In this document: positions 63,377 through 64,000 of the stretch, piece after piece
Position numbering within the stretch: the first letter of the stretch is position 1
Layout: every line of letters starts with the position of its first letter
Assembly (NCBI RefSeq): GCF_006517235.1
Contig: NZ_CP041188.1
Coordinates: 4,402,001 to 4,466,000, forward strand
Reading direction: 5' to 3'
Source of the DNA: Pseudarthrobacter sp. NIBRBAC000502772
GTDB lineage: Bacteria > Actinomycetota > Actinomycetes > Actinomycetales > Micrococcaceae
DNA length: 64,000 nt
The notes under the pieces: model-generated
What the model was told of the DNA's origin: nothing
The model's database searches: none
What the model saw: the letters and a program-made list of their open reading frames with translations, nothing else
Position numbers and translations under genes: made by a program

Positions 63377-64000
63377 GTGGGCAACGGATTCGGGGAGAAG
63401 CTCCGTGCGGAGCGTCTCGAACGTGGGCTGACACAGGCTGAACTGGGCAAGGACCTGTATTCCCCCAGTTACATCTCCCTCCTCGAAACCGGCCGCCGTG
63501 AGCCGACGGCCGAAGTGATCGAGGAGCTCGCCCGCAGGCTGGAGCTGGCGCCCAAGGCGCTGGAAGCCTGGAGCCAGCCCATCACCGTCAGCGACGCCGA
63601 GTACGTCCTGGCTGGCCTCTACGCGCGCCAGGCCTGGGACCTCCGGGACTACCCGCTGGCGGCCACGCACGCAGCCAACGCAGCCCAGATAGCCCTGGAG
63701 GGCAAGAACACCAGCGCGTGGTGGAACATGACCTACATGCAGGCCGAATGCCTGATCAAACAGGGCAACTGGCAGGAATGCCAAAAGATCATGCAGCACC
63801 TCCTGGAGCACCCGATGGCCACCGAGTCTGCCGGCCTTGCCGTCCGTGCCCGCCAGATGCTCGCCGCCATCTGCCAGGGACAGGGCCAGCTGAGCACTGC
63901 CGTGGAGCATGCGCTGGCGGCCGTCCAGCTCTGCGGCCAGCTGCCCAACGGATCCACCCTGATCATCGGCGCCTACCGCGCGCTGATTGGGGCACTGGCG
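63377..64000 (+). CDS. XRE-family regulator with TPR domain, 3' end outside window
   Basis: 208 residues visible, open to the window edge. The N-terminal XRE helix-turn-helix (LRAERLERGLTQAELGKDLY, then SPSYISLLETGRREPT) occupies residues 8-60. A helical repeat region follows, of TPR type (AEYVLAGLYARQAWDLRDYP, AATHAANAAQIALEGKN, NMTYMQAECLIKQGNW). This architecture is that of PlcR/Rgg/RRNPP-type peptide receptors. GTG 63377 has a strong AGGAGGA 6 nt upstream. Divergent from the secreted peptide gene. Confidence 0.9.
   Translation, partial: MGNGFGEKLRAERLERGLTQAELGKDLYSPSYISLLETGRREPTAEVIEELARRLELAPKALEAWSQPITVSDAEYVLAGLYARQAWDLRDYPLAATHAANAAQIALEGKNTSAWWNMTYMQAECLIKQGNWQECQKIMQHLLEHPMATESAGLAVRARQMLAAICQGQGQLSTAVEHALAAVQLCGQLPNGSTLIIGAYRALIGALA

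Overview
The window is ordinary chromosome from a high-GC actinobacterium, most likely a soil Arthrobacter or Pseudarthrobacter (Micrococcaceae). The basis is very GC-rich coding, frequent GTG starts, a crp-nudix-RidA-DUF4177-ponA-metallophosphoesterase block, an ssd/tadABC pilus cluster of the type known from mycobacteria, and several sugar ABC systems with LacI and DeoR regulators. I see no insertion sequence, prophage, CRISPR array or rRNA. One tRNA gene, tRNA-Pro(CGG), is present.

Layout. 1-5.8 kb holds a sugar-type dehydrogenase/epimerase operon facing a LacI regulator across three LacI-type palindromes, then a FadR-type regulator facing an L-lactate dehydrogenase across two TGGT-N3-ACCA palindromes. 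5.8-21.5 kb is housekeeping: an ArsR regulator, an AcuC-like deacetylase, a TrkH/TrkA potassium system, proC, ppx/gppA, an SseB-like protein, topA, a methyltransferase, a TipA-like MerR regulator with its own 19-bp-spacer promoter, two related lipoproteins, trhO, a frameshifted membrane protein and an acetyltransferase. 21.5-29.4 kb has a DUF1998 helicase converging on a seven-gene Tad/Flp pilus operon. 29.5-37.1 kb has a small HTH protein facing a PolA-like polymerase, a YegP-like protein, a CoA pyrophosphatase, nth, a membrane protein and acs.

37.2-50.9 kb looks like an inserted sugar-utilisation island. One ABC importer is followed by a DeoR regulator. A second locus has a LacI regulator, an oxidoreductase, an ABC importer and a GH36 alpha-galactosidase. 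Neither importer has its own ATPase gene. CRP-type TGTGA-N6-TCACA boxes sit just before the first transporter gene of both, and a CRP/GlxR homologue is encoded at 53.0 kb. Large hairpins lie between binding-protein genes and their neighbours.

51-62.7 kb carries aroQ, a MarP-type protease, crp, a nudix/RidA/DUF4177 operon, a class A PBP, a metallophosphoesterase and a heterodimeric ABC exporter with one consensus and one degenerate ATP site. After the tRNA, the right end holds the most interesting signal. A 70-residue secreted peptide precursor with two copies of VGNWPDPM is divergent from an XRE-TPR regulator of the kind that senses peptide pheromones in Firmicutes, which makes it a candidate undescribed peptide-signalling pair. 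The first and last genes run off the window.
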